Assembly (NCBI RefSeq): GCF_000337215.1
Contig: NZ_AOHZ01000111.1
Span: 1 to 64,000, forward strand
DNA length: 64,000 nt
DNA from: Natronolimnohabitans innermongolicus JCM 12255
Lineage (GTDB): Archaea; Halobacteriota; Halobacteria; Halobacteriales; Natrialbaceae
Reading direction: 5' to 3'
The notes beneath the pieces were generated by a model. It saw only the letters and a program-made list of their open reading frames with translations. It was not told the DNA's origin and made no database searches. The position numbers and the translations under genes were made by a program. This document shows positions 1-8,401 of the stretch, one piece after another; position 1 is the first letter of the stretch; each line of letters starts with the position of its first letter.

Positions 1-94
1 TTGAGTGCGGGTTGGAACCTCGAACGCCACGCTCGGCGGAAATCCGATGGTCGGATTCCACGTCCTTCAGGGCGTGGAGGAGGTCAATCTTCGA
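1..94. repeat. two adjacent hairpins, possible IS200/IS605-type end
   Basis: AATCCGA (41-47) pairs perfectly with TCGGATT (51-57) across TGG. Directly after it CCACGTCC (58-65) pairs with GGGCGTGG (70-77) across TTCA, with one G-T wobble, followed by a short GAGGAGGTCAA run. Back-to-back hairpins of this kind are found at the right end of IS200/IS605 (TnpB-type) elements in haloarchaea. The window starts here, so no transposase can be seen and the assignment is a guess. No convincing gene lies in 1-159. Confidence 0.25.
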
Positions 95-159
95 GCCTTT
101 TGTACGGACGAGCCGAAGCTATCGGTGACGTGGTAATCGCAGCGACTGACGGGCGGCGA

Positions 160-1128
160 TCAGACGTAGCCGAGGGCACTCAATCGATCCTCGACGACGT
201 CTTCGTCAGACGCCGTGGCGCTTTTTTGCGGCGGTTCCGCAACAGTACGCCGGCGATCGGCACCCTCGACCTCGAGCCAGGGGACGGTTCGAACCTCGTC
301 GCGATCGAGGCCGCGCGGATGGCCGTACATCCGCATCGGGATCGGGAACCCACGCTCGCCGATCAGGTTGCCGTGGTCGGCGGTGACGACGCTCTTTCCG
401 CCGAGCGACTCGAGCAGCCGTTCGACGTGCGGAAAGAGGAGGTCGAGGTTCTCTCGGTAGGCAGTAAGCACGGTTTCGGCGTCGACGGTCCCGTCATAGA
501 TTAACCCGAACCAGGGGTTAGGCGCCTCGCTCCGCTCGTCTGCGTCGAGTTCTTCGATCCCCATATGATCGAACGTGCGCCCGGTCGGACCGAGAAACGG
601 GAAATGTGGTTGCATAAAGTGGACGATCAGCCGTTTGTCGGGGTATCGCTCGTGAGCGGCGATCGCTTCCTCGACGACCGCCTCCGGCTGCACCGTTCCT
701 GCGTCCTCGTCCCAGCGAGTCTCGAGTAGGTTCTCGACCGCGTGGAAGGTGTCGTCGGGAAGTTCGTAGACGTGGGGGTTGGCCGTCACGTACACCGTGT
801 CGTGGAGCGCCCGTTCGGCGAAGTTCGCTTCCATGAACTCCCAGCTGTCGCTGCCCTTCGACCGCACCGCTCGGAGGTCGCCCTCGAGCGGATTCCGGGC
901 CTCGAAGAGATCGTACCGACAGGCGTCGAGGATCAGCAGGTTGTCCCAGTCGGCGGCGATCGCGTCGAACCCGTCGTCGGTTCCGTCGAGGGCGTTCAGC
1001 GCGCGCCGGACCCGGGAGTTCACCCGGAGAGTCCAGTGGAACAGCTCTCGGTACACCAGACGCGGGTTCTCGAGCACTCGCCGGAGGTTCTCGCGGGAGT
1101 AGTGGTCAGGTAGAATCGCGGACACCAT
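160..1128 (-). CDS. AlkP-superfamily (sulfatase-like) protein
   Basis: This 322-residue protein belongs to the alkaline phosphatase/sulfatase fold. The metal-site segments are visible: NLLILDACRYD near residues 63-73 (first Asp and the Cys at the nucleophile region), HFMQPHFPF in the middle and SVVTADHGNLIGERG near residue 250. The exact substrate (sulfate, phosphate or phosphoglycerol esters) cannot be read. It lacks a signal peptide. It points away from the flippase and glycosylation genes that follow, which suggests a role in glycan or lipid head-group processing. Its tail VEDRLSALGYV resembles that of the other AlkP-type protein in this window (57365-58990). A TATA-like TTACAATTG lies about 27 bases before the ATG on the minus strand. 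Confidence 0.75.
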   Translation of the reverse strand: MVSAILPDHYSRENLRRVLENPRLVYRELFHWTLRVNSRVRRALNALDGTDDGFDAIAADWDNLLILDACRYDLFEARNPLEGDLRAVRSKGSDSWEFMEANFAERALHDTVYVTANPHVYELPDDTFHAVENLLETRWDEDAGTVQPEAVVEEAIAAHERYPDKRLIVHFMQPHFPFLGPTGRTFDHMGIEELDADERSEAPNPWFGLIYDGTVDAETVLTAYRENLDLLFPHVERLLESLGGKSVVTADHGNLIGERGFPIPMRMYGHPRGLDRDEVRTVPWLEVEGADRRRTVAEPPQKSATASDEDVVEDRLSALGYV

Positions 1129-1345
1129 ACGGCTACTCGCCTATCGCAGTTGCAATTGTAATGATGACGAAACAGACGCTGTATCGGCGCCATACGCGAG
1201 CCGGAAACAACCGTATGCTTCGAAAACCGCCGCCGGCCGCGTCGACGGAACGGGAACCGCTTACGTCCCCGTCAGCAGACGGGATCCGTGCCGTCGTCCC
1301 GTAACGACCGCACTACTAACTGGTCGGTACTGGAAATCGAGTCGA

Positions 1346-2836
1346 ATGTCTGAGCAATCGTCCTCGGCACTGGGGTCGTTACGTTCGGTCGCTGACGGTG
1401 CGTCGCTTCACTACATCGGGACGATCGTAATCAACCTGGCTGGATTTCTGTTGACCCTCGTCCTGACACGGACGCTCGGCGCGACGATCTACGGGATCTA
1501 CGCGTACGGAACGATGGTACTCCAGTCGGTATTGACCGTCGCTAATTTCGGAACCGACGTCTCCGCGACGCGGTATCTCTCGGCGAACCGGGACGATACG
1601 GCCTACCAGAATCGAATCCTGGGGCTCGCGTACGCGACGACGCTCGGCGTCAGTCTCGCCGTTGCGATCCTCCTCTTCGTCACCGCCCCGACAATCAACG
1701 CCTACACCCTCGATCAGCCGCTGTTCACGCCCGCCATGCAAGTGTTCGCGATCGCCCTGCCGTTTCAGGCGCTCACCTACGTCGTCTCGAGCACGTTTCG
1801 CGGCCTCGAGATGGCGGTCGGGAAGACGGTCGTTGCCGTCGTCGGTCCGGTTCTCCAGTTGCTTTTCGTCGTGATCGCAGTAGCGATCGGATACTCCGTC
1901 CTCGGGGTCGCCGCGGCGTATGCGACCGCCTGCCTCGTGGCGTTCTCGGTCGTGTTCTGGTACGTCCTCAAGCGAACCACTCTTCGGCCCGAGTTCGACT
2001 TCTCACGGCGCGAGGCGCTCGATTTCTACGACTACTCGGCGCCGCTGACGCTGTCGGAAGCCGGCAACTTCCTGTTCAAGCGCATCGACGTGTTCATGGT
2101 CGGAATCTTCCTCGCAGCTGCTGACGTCGGCATCTACAACGTCGCGGTGCTGCTCGCGACCGTCCTCGCGATGCCGCTGGTCGGCATCAATCAGTTGTTT
2201 CCACCGGTGGCCTCGCGACTTCACTCCAAAGGAGCGATTGACGAACTCGAGTCGGTGTACGCGACGGTGACCCGCTGGTCGATCACCGCCTCGGTCATTC
2301 TGGCGCTCCCGGTCGTGATCTACCGGACCGAAGTGCTGGCGCTGTTCGGTTCGGAGTTCGTCGCGGGGACGACCGTCGTAATTCTGTTCGTCGCCGGCCA
2401 ACTGTTCAACGCCGCCGCCGGCCCCGCCAACGACCTGCTGACGATGACGAACCACCAGTATCTCGTCATGGTGAACCACCTGGTATTCGGCGGCCTCAAC
2501 GTCGTCCTCAACTACATCTTCATCCTGGAGTTCGGTTTGGTCGGCGCGGCGCTGGCGACCGCGAGCGTGCTCGCCGTGTTGAACGTTCTCCGAGTTGCCC
2601 AGGTCTGGTACCTCGAGGGACTGTTCGCCTACACCGCGGCGCTGTGGAAGCCGCTCGCAGCTGCGTCCCTCGCCGCCGTCGTGATGTGGTTCGCAGGACT
2701 GTACGTCGACGGGTTGCTCCTCGTCGCCGTCGGCAGCGTCGCCGGTGTCGTCGTGTATCTCGCGTCGCTCTATCGGCTCGGACTGAACGAACGCGATCGC
2801 GAACTCGCCGGCGAGTACCTCGACATAATGGGCTAA
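1346..2836 (+). CDS. polysaccharide/oligosaccharide flippase (MOP superfamily)
   Basis: The 496-residue product is a polytopic membrane protein with about 14 hydrophobic segments, beginning near residue 21 (YIGTIVINLAGFLLTLVLT). It resembles Wzx/RfbX and archaeal AglR-type flippases, which move lipid-linked glycans across the membrane. Typical motifs are the early RTLGATIYGIYAYG and the mid-protein FLFKRIDVFMVGIFL. The length is normal for the family. It sits before a methyltransferase, a sugar kinase and a GT4 glycosyltransferase, so a part in surface glycan or N-glycan export is likely. Substrate is not inferable. Confidence 0.88.
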   Translation: MSEQSSSALGSLRSVADGASLHYIGTIVINLAGFLLTLVLTRTLGATIYGIYAYGTMVLQSVLTVANFGTDVSATRYLSANRDDTAYQNRILGLAYATTLGVSLAVAILLFVTAPTINAYTLDQPLFTPAMQVFAIALPFQALTYVVSSTFRGLEMAVGKTVVAVVGPVLQLLFVVIAVAIGYSVLGVAAAYATACLVAFSVVFWYVLKRTTLRPEFDFSRREALDFYDYSAPLTLSEAGNFLFKRIDVFMVGIFLAAADVGIYNVAVLLATVLAMPLVGINQLFPPVASRLHSKGAIDELESVYATVTRWSITASVILALPVVIYRTEVLALFGSEFVAGTTVVILFVAGQLFNAAAGPANDLLTMTNHQYLVMVNHLVFGGLNVVLNYIFILEFGLVGAALATASVLAVLNVLRVAQVWYLEGLFAYTAALWKPLAAASLAAVVMWFAGLYVDGLLLVAVGSVAGVVVYLASLYRLGLNERDRELAGEYLDIMG

Positions 2837-2970
2837 GCGACTGTCTTGATACGACAATCGTCGATTTTCACCTACAGAAACAGATCAGGGAAAGCGGGCG
2901 TCGTACACCAACCATAGGTCGGGCTTGCTGAACATTACTAATGTGGCCGACCGCTGTGCAAGACTGTGAC

Positions 2971-3807
2971 ATGGATGGGGAAGCAGTCAGCCAGTATTTC
3001 GACGCGACGGCCGACGTGTATACCACAGAGACAGAAATCGACGAAATGGATCCGCCGCCGCTCGTCGACGAATTCATCGATCACCGCTGTAAGAAAGGGG
3101 ATCGACTCCTGGAGATCGGCTGCGGTGACGGGAAATTGCTCGAGTACGTCCTCGAGTACACCGATATTTCGGAAGCGTACGGCATCGATATTTCGACGGA
3201 GATGCTTCCGGATCCCGACAACGACGCCCAGGGCCAGTATCTCCACGCCTCGGCGACAGACCTTCCGCTACCGTTCGAGCGCGAGGGATTCGATTTTGTC
3301 GTGATGAGCGACGTGCTTCACCACCTCGTCGGCCCATACCGCTGGGAAGCAAAGCGACGTGCACAGGCCGCCCTGGTCGAGGCGACGAACCTCCTCCGAC
3401 CCGGCGGTTACCTACTCGTGAAAGACATCTTTTACGAGAGTCGAGCTGGTCCTGATACGCTGACCTCGCATCTGATATTTCTCGGGCTCAGACACTGCTC
3501 CGGAGTCGCCTCGCGGATCGACGTCGAGGCGTTACCCGGACTGTTAGTATCGTTTTACACTCGTGATGAACTCCGCGAATTACTCCGCCAGTCGGGGACA
3601 ACGGTCGTCGATCGGTCGATCGAACGGGGGTCGAAACAATCGACTGTTCGTCGATTGCTCGTTGGTGACTCGGGGTGTATCCGGCTGTACGCCGAGAAGA
3701 AACGGCGGGACAATCCACCGACAAATGCGAAACGTGTCGACGCGGCCGGTTCGCGATCAGAGGGTGGAGCCGATGCCGAGAACGGGTCCGGAGCGCGCGA
3801 TGGGTGA
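2971..3807 (+). CDS. class I SAM-dependent methyltransferase
   Basis: This 278-residue product has a Rossmann-type SAM domain: LLEIGCGDGKLLEY (motif I) near residues 43-56, an acidic GIDIS end of strand 2, and FDFVVMSDVLHHLV at motif IV, followed by a glycine-rich RPGGYLLVKD. I chose the ATG at 2971 (MDGEAVSQYFDATADVY), which matches the usual N-terminus; an in-frame ATG at 2941 would add ten residues. The C-terminal 35 residues are polar and probably disordered. It ends 21 bases before the PfkB gene, so both are likely co-transcribed. The methyl acceptor is unknown; the context suggests a glycan or lipid precursor. Confidence 0.8.
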   Translation: MDGEAVSQYFDATADVYTTETEIDEMDPPPLVDEFIDHRCKKGDRLLEIGCGDGKLLEYVLEYTDISEAYGIDISTEMLPDPDNDAQGQYLHASATDLPLPFEREGFDFVVMSDVLHHLVGPYRWEAKRRAQAALVEATNLLRPGGYLLVKDIFYESRAGPDTLTSHLIFLGLRHCSGVASRIDVEALPGLLVSFYTRDELRELLRQSGTTVVDRSIERGSKQSTVRRLLVGDSGCIRLYAEKKRRDNPPTNAKRVDAAGSRSEGGADAENGSGARDG

Positions 3808-3828
3808 CTCGCTCTGGAGGTGGGACGA

Positions 3829-4767
3829 ATGACCGAGACACTCGACGTCGTGGCCGTCGGCAGCGCCCTACTGGACGAACAATACGCGGTCTCGAACCTC
3901 CCGGAACCCGACGGCGGTGCGTTCGCGTACGACGAATCGGTAGCTTTCGGCGGCGTCGCCGCGAACGTGGCGGTCGCGCTCTCGCGACTGGATCGGTCGA
4001 CCGGCGTCGTTGCCCGACTCGGTGACGACGACATCGCCGACGCCGTCACGGCAGACCTCCGCACGGAGGGTGTGGCGCTCGACCGGGTTAGACGAGGCGA
4101 CGAACGGTCGACCTACTGTATGGTCTTTCGCGACGCTGATGGGGAACGAACGATCGTAACCAGGGGAGGGGCCGCGAAGAACCTGCGACTGACCGAACGC
4201 GATGAAGCGACTCTCCGATCGGCCGACATCGTGTTCGCCAACGGATTCTGTCCGGACCGAGTCACGAGCAGGCTCTGTAGTCTGGCTGCGAACGGTGCGA
4301 TCGAACTCGCCTTCGACCTCGCCAGCCCGCTCGACGGGCTAACAGATCGCGGAACCGAACGCGAGACGATCGACGATTTGCTCCCATACCTCGACCTGTT
4401 CGTCGCGAACGAGGCGTCCATCAGGTCCTACCTCGGGGATGATGGACGGGACGCGGTCGAGGTCCTGCGGACCAGCGGTGTTTCCCGCGGCGCGCTCACC
4501 CGCGGTGAGCGCGGTGCACTCCTCTGGACGGACGACTCGGTCGTCGAACTATCAGCGATGGACGTACCCGTCGTCGATACGACAGGCGCGGGTGACGCAT
4601 TCGTAAGCGGATTGCTTCATCGGTGGGTGCTCGAGAACGAACCGATGCGGTCTGCCGGCCGATTCGCGACGGCAGCCGCGGGCTACAACTGTACCGAACA
4701 GGGTGCCCGTGGTGGGATGGTCGGTGAGGGGCAACTCGAGGACGTGTTGCGGAACCAGCTCGTGTAG
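3829..4767 (+). CDS. PfkB-family carbohydrate/nucleoside kinase
   Basis: The protein (312 residues) carries both PfkB signatures: the N-terminal glycine motif with AFGGVAANVAVALSRLD (about residues 43-59) and the C-terminal DTTGAGDAFVSGLLHRW (about residues 247-263), whose Asp is the catalytic base. It phosphorylates a sugar or nucleoside with ATP. The start is the ATG at 3829 because GGAGG at 3816-3820 lies eight bases before it; an upstream GTG at 3820 overlaps that site. It follows the methyltransferase by 21 bases. The sugar specificity (ribokinase, KDG kinase or other) is not determined by what I can see. Confidence 0.85.
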   Translation: MTETLDVVAVGSALLDEQYAVSNLPEPDGGAFAYDESVAFGGVAANVAVALSRLDRSTGVVARLGDDDIADAVTADLRTEGVALDRVRRGDERSTYCMVFRDADGERTIVTRGGAAKNLRLTERDEATLRSADIVFANGFCPDRVTSRLCSLAANGAIELAFDLASPLDGLTDRGTERETIDDLLPYLDLFVANEASIRSYLGDDGRDAVEVLRTSGVSRGALTRGERGALLWTDDSVVELSAMDVPVVDTTGAGDAFVSGLLHRWVLENEPMRSAGRFATAAAGYNCTEQGARGGMVGEGQLEDVLRNQLV

Positions 4768-4783
4768 GGGACTGTTGAGACGT

Positions 4784-4815
4784 CCTCGATCGCGGACGGC
4801 AGTGTCCGGTCGAGG
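4784..4815 (+). terminator. hairpin after the PfkB gene
   Basis: CCTCGA (4784-4789) pairs with TCGAGG (4810-4815), enclosing a second stem CGGAC (4793-4797) with GTCCG (4804-4808). It begins 17 bases after the kinase stop codon. A strong U-run does not follow, so it may be an RNA-processing or stabilising structure rather than a classical terminator. Confidence 0.35.
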
Positions 4816-4995
4816 ATGCACACGGGGGAGACGAAACAACGGATCGTTGTCGACGGGTGGTATCGACGCGTCCCTGACGAACAGTGCTGTAATTGTATCC
4901 TGACCGTAGTATAACAATTCTATTTTGATACGTTCGTTACTATGGACGTCTGTTCGCTGCAAATGGTTATACCCGTCAATAGTTTGCTCGGCGGC

Positions 4996-6198
4996 ATGAG
5001 AGTGGGTGTCTACCACGACAGCATCGGAACGAAACACGCGGGCGGTATCGCCGTCTACGCACGCGAACTGGCCATCGAACTATCGTCCAGACACGAGGTC
5101 TACGTGTACACGCAGGAAGGAGAGATCGCACCGGAACTAGCGGACTCGGACGTCGAAGTCGTGACCACGCCACGCTTCGACGTCCCGACGCTCAACGGTC
5201 GGCTGTCGTACTCGGTTGGGTGGCCTCTCCCGTTCGGACAGCAGCCGATCTCCAAACTCGCGATGATCGCCTGGTCGGCGTACAACGACGTGCTCGATCA
5301 CATCGAGGAGCACGTCGACGTGCTGATCGACTACCAGCTCCCGGACGACCTCTTACTCTCGAACTTGGTCGACGTTCTGACGATCTGTGGCTTCCTCAGC
5401 GACGAGAGCGGCGGCATCGGGACGGCGCTCCACAGCCGGTACACGAAGACGGAAACGAACTTCGCTATCTCGCCGTATCTGGCCGATCACGTCACCGAAA
5501 CGCTCGGCTACGACGTCGACGAGGTTGTGCTCCCCGGCCTCGACGTCGATCAGTTCCACCCGGAAACCCTACCGGCGTTCGATCGCGAGGAAGAGACGAT
5601 CCTCTTCGTCGGCCGCCTCATCGAGGCGAAGGGTATCTTCGATCTCCTCGAGGCGGTCGCGACGCTCGAGCAGAACGTCCACCTCCGGATTGTCGGGGCC
5701 GGACCGGCGGAGGGAGCGATTCGCCGTCGGGCTCGGGCGCTCGGGATAGCTGACGACGTAATTCTGGAAGGCGAAGTCCCCCACGAGGAACTCCCAGCCT
5801 ACTACACCGCTGCGGACGTCTTCTGTCTCCCGACGCACGTCGACAGTTTCGCTATGGTCAATCTCGAGGCGATGGGCTGTGGCGCGCCGGTCGTAACGAC
5901 CGATCTGGACGGGATCAAGACCTACCTGACCCCTGATGAGAACGGCGTCGCGGTTCCCCCCGAGGATCCCGACGCGCTCGCCGCCGCGCTCGGGGACCTG
6001 CTCTCGGATCCCGTCCGCCGTCAAGAATTGGGGCGGAACGCGAGAGCACGAGCCCGCGAATTCTCCTGGAGCGAACAGGCTGCGAAACTGGAACGACTCT
6101 GTGCAGCCGAACTGGGGATCGAACCGCCCGAACGCGAGCAGGTCCGCACCCGCGGCGAACCGGTGACGGACTACACCCGATCGACATACGGTCGCTGA
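4996..6198 (+). CDS. glycosyltransferase family 4 (group 1)
   Basis: This 400-residue GT-B glycosyltransferase starts MRVGVYHDSIGTKHAGGIAV, the usual N-terminal strand plus glycine loop. The C-terminal nucleotide-sugar domain has ILFVGRLIEAKGIFDLLEA, then DVFCLPTHVDSFAMVNLEAMGCGAPVV, the family's EX7E-like region, here with Asp in the first acidic position. I start at 4996 rather than 4942 because GGTTATAC (about 4963-4971) is a TATA element about 28 bases before the 4996 ATG. It probably adds one sugar to a glycan that the nearby flippase exports. Donor and acceptor are unknown. Confidence 0.87.
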   Translation: MRVGVYHDSIGTKHAGGIAVYARELAIELSSRHEVYVYTQEGEIAPELADSDVEVVTTPRFDVPTLNGRLSYSVGWPLPFGQQPISKLAMIAWSAYNDVLDHIEEHVDVLIDYQLPDDLLLSNLVDVLTICGFLSDESGGIGTALHSRYTKTETNFAISPYLADHVTETLGYDVDEVVLPGLDVDQFHPETLPAFDREEETILFVGRLIEAKGIFDLLEAVATLEQNVHLRIVGAGPAEGAIRRRARALGIADDVILEGEVPHEELPAYYTAADVFCLPTHVDSFAMVNLEAMGCGAPVVTTDLDGIKTYLTPDENGVAVPPEDPDALAAALGDLLSDPVRRQELGRNARARAREFSWSEQAAKLERLCAAELGIEPPEREQVRTRGEPVTDYTRSTYGR

Positions 6199-6207
6199 GT
6201 CTCCTGT

Positions 6208-6252
6208 CGACCGGTTTGGGATCGACGAGGTGCACAACCATCCCAACGGTCG
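6208..6252 (+). terminator. hairpin after the GT4 gene
   Basis: CGACCG and TTGGGAT in 6208-6222 pair with ATCCCAACGGTCG (6240-6252), with a two-base bulge and a 17-base loop. The structure begins nine bases after the GT4 stop codon and probably ends or protects that transcript. The rest of the gap to 6411 shows nothing else I can name. Confidence 0.4.
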
Positions 6253-6411
6253 GAAGCACCGAAATGGCCGGAACAGTTAGCTCTCCCTATCGTTCTGACT
6301 GTGGACCGCCGCCACGACGAGTTCGCGTTCGCCGAGGATGTAGCAGTTGCCGACACGCTTGATCGTTACGAATAACCAACGACTATTCGTTCCGCCGCCG
6401 AACGAAGCTAC

Positions 6412-6618
6412 ATGTTTGGGAACCGACCGTCGTCGTCGAGAAGCGACACCGAATCCGACTCCGAAGCTGCACCCGCGTCCGAAACCGGCCGAGGGCCTCT
6501 CGGACGGCCTGCTGCGCTCTTCCTCGCTGTAACGCTACTCGCGTTTGTACTCGTACTCGCACTGGCTGCTCGTCGAACCCGGCGACGCGACGAGCCGTCG
6601 CTCGAGCCCCCCTTCTAA
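6412..6618 (+). CDS. small single-span membrane protein
   Basis: The 68-residue product has a polar, Ser/Glu-rich N-terminus, one clear transmembrane segment at about residues 33-52 (PAALFLAVTLLAFVLVLALA) and an Arg-rich end of that helix, giving N-out or anchored topology with a short positive tail. No family is recognised. It lies 73 bases before the formate dehydrogenase genes on the same strand and could be a membrane anchor for them, but that is only a positional guess. The hydrophobic block flanked by charge is the main reason to call it real. Confidence 0.5.
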   Translation: MFGNRPSSSRSDTESDSEAAPASETGRGPLGRPAALFLAVTLLAFVLVLALAARRTRRRDEPSLEPPF

Positions 6619-6691
6619 CAACCCGACCGATACCCCACGCGATCGCCCTCGAGCCCGGGGTTTTTCGTCCTGTGCGTGAAACTCGCGAGCA

Positions 6692-8401
6692 ATGGACGAA
6701 CGGAGCGAGTCGGGCGACGGGGCGGCGGTGATCCGCGTCGCCGGCGGCTCGACGCACGGACGACGGAATCGACGGGCCCTCGAGGCGATTCGGTCGGCGG
6801 CGACCGACGCTCGCGTCCTCGAGACGGGGCCGACGGGAATTTGCGAGTACGAGCCGCTCGTGATGCTCACGCTGGACGACCGGACGGCGTTTCACCCGTC
6901 TCCGGGCGCCGGGCGCCTCGAGTCGCTGGTCGACTCCCTCGAGCGCGGCGACCTGCCGACCGATGATGCGATCGCGGTCGTCGATCACGAGCCGACTCCC
7001 GAGGCGTTGCCGACTCCCGACGAGGGTCCGCTTTCGGTGGGACAGCGCCGGATTCTCGCCAGATGCGGCTGGCTCGAGCCGACGGCGGTTCCTGTGGGTG
7101 GAGTCCCCGACGACGGTACCGACGCCGCTGCTGACGGAGCCGACACCGACGGGGATGGCGATACGACGACCGAATCCGCAGCCGTCTTCGCGAGCGACCA
7201 CCCCGAGGACGCGTTCGCTCGAGTGCGCGAAATCGGGCTCCTCGGTCGCGGACGGGGCGACTGGCGTACCGACGAGCCGGTCACAGACGAGTGGGAGATC
7301 GCCCGCGATGCGGCCGGTGGAGACGCCGCCGTCGACACCGACGACGCTCGAGCCCCCGTCGTCGTCGTGAACGCCAACGAGAGCGACGATCGGAACGAGA
7401 CCGACCGGCTCCTGCTCGAGTCCGTCCCGGGCGAGGTCGTCGACGGCGCGCTGGCGGTCGCGGAACTGATCGGCGCCGACGACGTCGTTTGCTACTGCAA
7501 CGAGGCGGACGACCGGGCGCGCGAACGCGCCCACGACGCGGTCCGCAACGCCGCGGAGACGCTCGGCGACCGACTCGAGCGCGCCGCCAGCCCGGAGGTC
7601 GTCGTCGGCCCGGACCGGTACATCGCCGGCGAGCCGACGATGGCCCTCGAGGCGATGGAGGGTACCGACCGACTCGAGGCGCGGCTCCGTCCCCCCTCGC
7701 CGGCGGAACACGGCCTCTACGGGCGGCCGACGGTCGTCCACACACCGCGGACGCTGGCGCAGGTCCGGCAGGCCGTGCTCGACCCCGACACGTTCGACGC
7801 CGACGACGCGGACCCCGGAACGCGACTCCTCACCGTGACGGGCGACGTCGACGCGCCGGCGACCGTCGAACTGCCGACCGGCGGGAGCCTCGAGGCCGTC
7901 CGGGAGGCCGTCTCGCTCGAGGGACGGTTCAAGCTGGCCTGCGTCGGCGGCCAGTTCGGCGGCTTCACGCGCTCGCTCTCGCAGTCGCCGTCGGCGCCGG
8001 CACTCGAGGGGGCCGGACTCGGCACCGAGGGCGTCGTCGAACTGCTGAACGAGGACACCTGCGTTCTCGCGACGGCCGGGCGCCGAGCGAACTTCGCGAT
8101 GGAGGAAAATTGCGGACGCTGTGTCACCTGCCGCGAGGGATCCAAACAGCTCACTACCATGCTCAGAGACGTCTACAGCGGCGAGTACCGAGATGCGAAG
8201 ATCCGCGAACTGACCCGCGTAATGGGCGAGACGAGCCTCTGTCAGTTCGGACGTTCGGCGGCGCGCCCGGCCGTTACGGGGCTGCGCGAGTTCGAACGCG
8301 AAGTGGCCGCCCACGCCGAGGGGCGGTGTCCGAGCGGCGAGTGCGAGGTCGGTGACGGCGCCGGCAACGGCGCCCTCCGGGGCCGGGGAGGTGGCCGATG
8401 A
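6692..8401 (+). CDS. NuoF-like (51 kDa type) subunit of formate dehydrogenase
   Basis: This 569-residue subunit follows the NuoE/NuoF layout: a degenerate thioredoxin-like segment ending TGICEYEPLVML (about residues 48-59), the QRRILARCGWLEP linker, an FMN/NADH-like domain, an SLBB-like stretch (LLTVTGDVDAPATVELPTGG) and the C-terminal iron-sulfur region with CGRCVTCREG and a fourth Cys at TSLCQFG that would bind the N3-type [4Fe-4S] cluster. The usual glycine-rich flavin loop is replaced by LGRGRGDWRTDEPVTDEW and the thioredoxin-like part keeps only one Cys, so NADH/FMN binding is doubtful. It overlaps the next gene by ATGA and probably passes electrons from the catalytic subunit to an acceptor. 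Confidence 0.8.
   Translation: MDERSESGDGAAVIRVAGGSTHGRRNRRALEAIRSAATDARVLETGPTGICEYEPLVMLTLDDRTAFHPSPGAGRLESLVDSLERGDLPTDDAIAVVDHEPTPEALPTPDEGPLSVGQRRILARCGWLEPTAVPVGGVPDDGTDAAADGADTDGDGDTTTESAAVFASDHPEDAFARVREIGLLGRGRGDWRTDEPVTDEWEIARDAAGGDAAVDTDDARAPVVVVNANESDDRNETDRLLLESVPGEVVDGALAVAELIGADDVVCYCNEADDRARERAHDAVRNAAETLGDRLERAASPEVVVGPDRYIAGEPTMALEAMEGTDRLEARLRPPSPAEHGLYGRPTVVHTPRTLAQVRQAVLDPDTFDADDADPGTRLLTVTGDVDAPATVELPTGGSLEAVREAVSLEGRFKLACVGGQFGGFTRSLSQSPSAPALEGAGLGTEGVVELLNEDTCVLATAGRRANFAMEENCGRCVTCREGSKQLTTMLRDVYSGEYRDAKIRELTRVMGETSLCQFGRSAARPAVTGLREFEREVAAHAEGRCPSGECEVGDGAGNGALRGRGGGR

Noticed and set aside
6383-8314. A 643-codon minus-strand frame opposite the NuoF-like gene
   Set aside because: Antisense of the iron-sulfur subunit, Arg-rich and without motifs.
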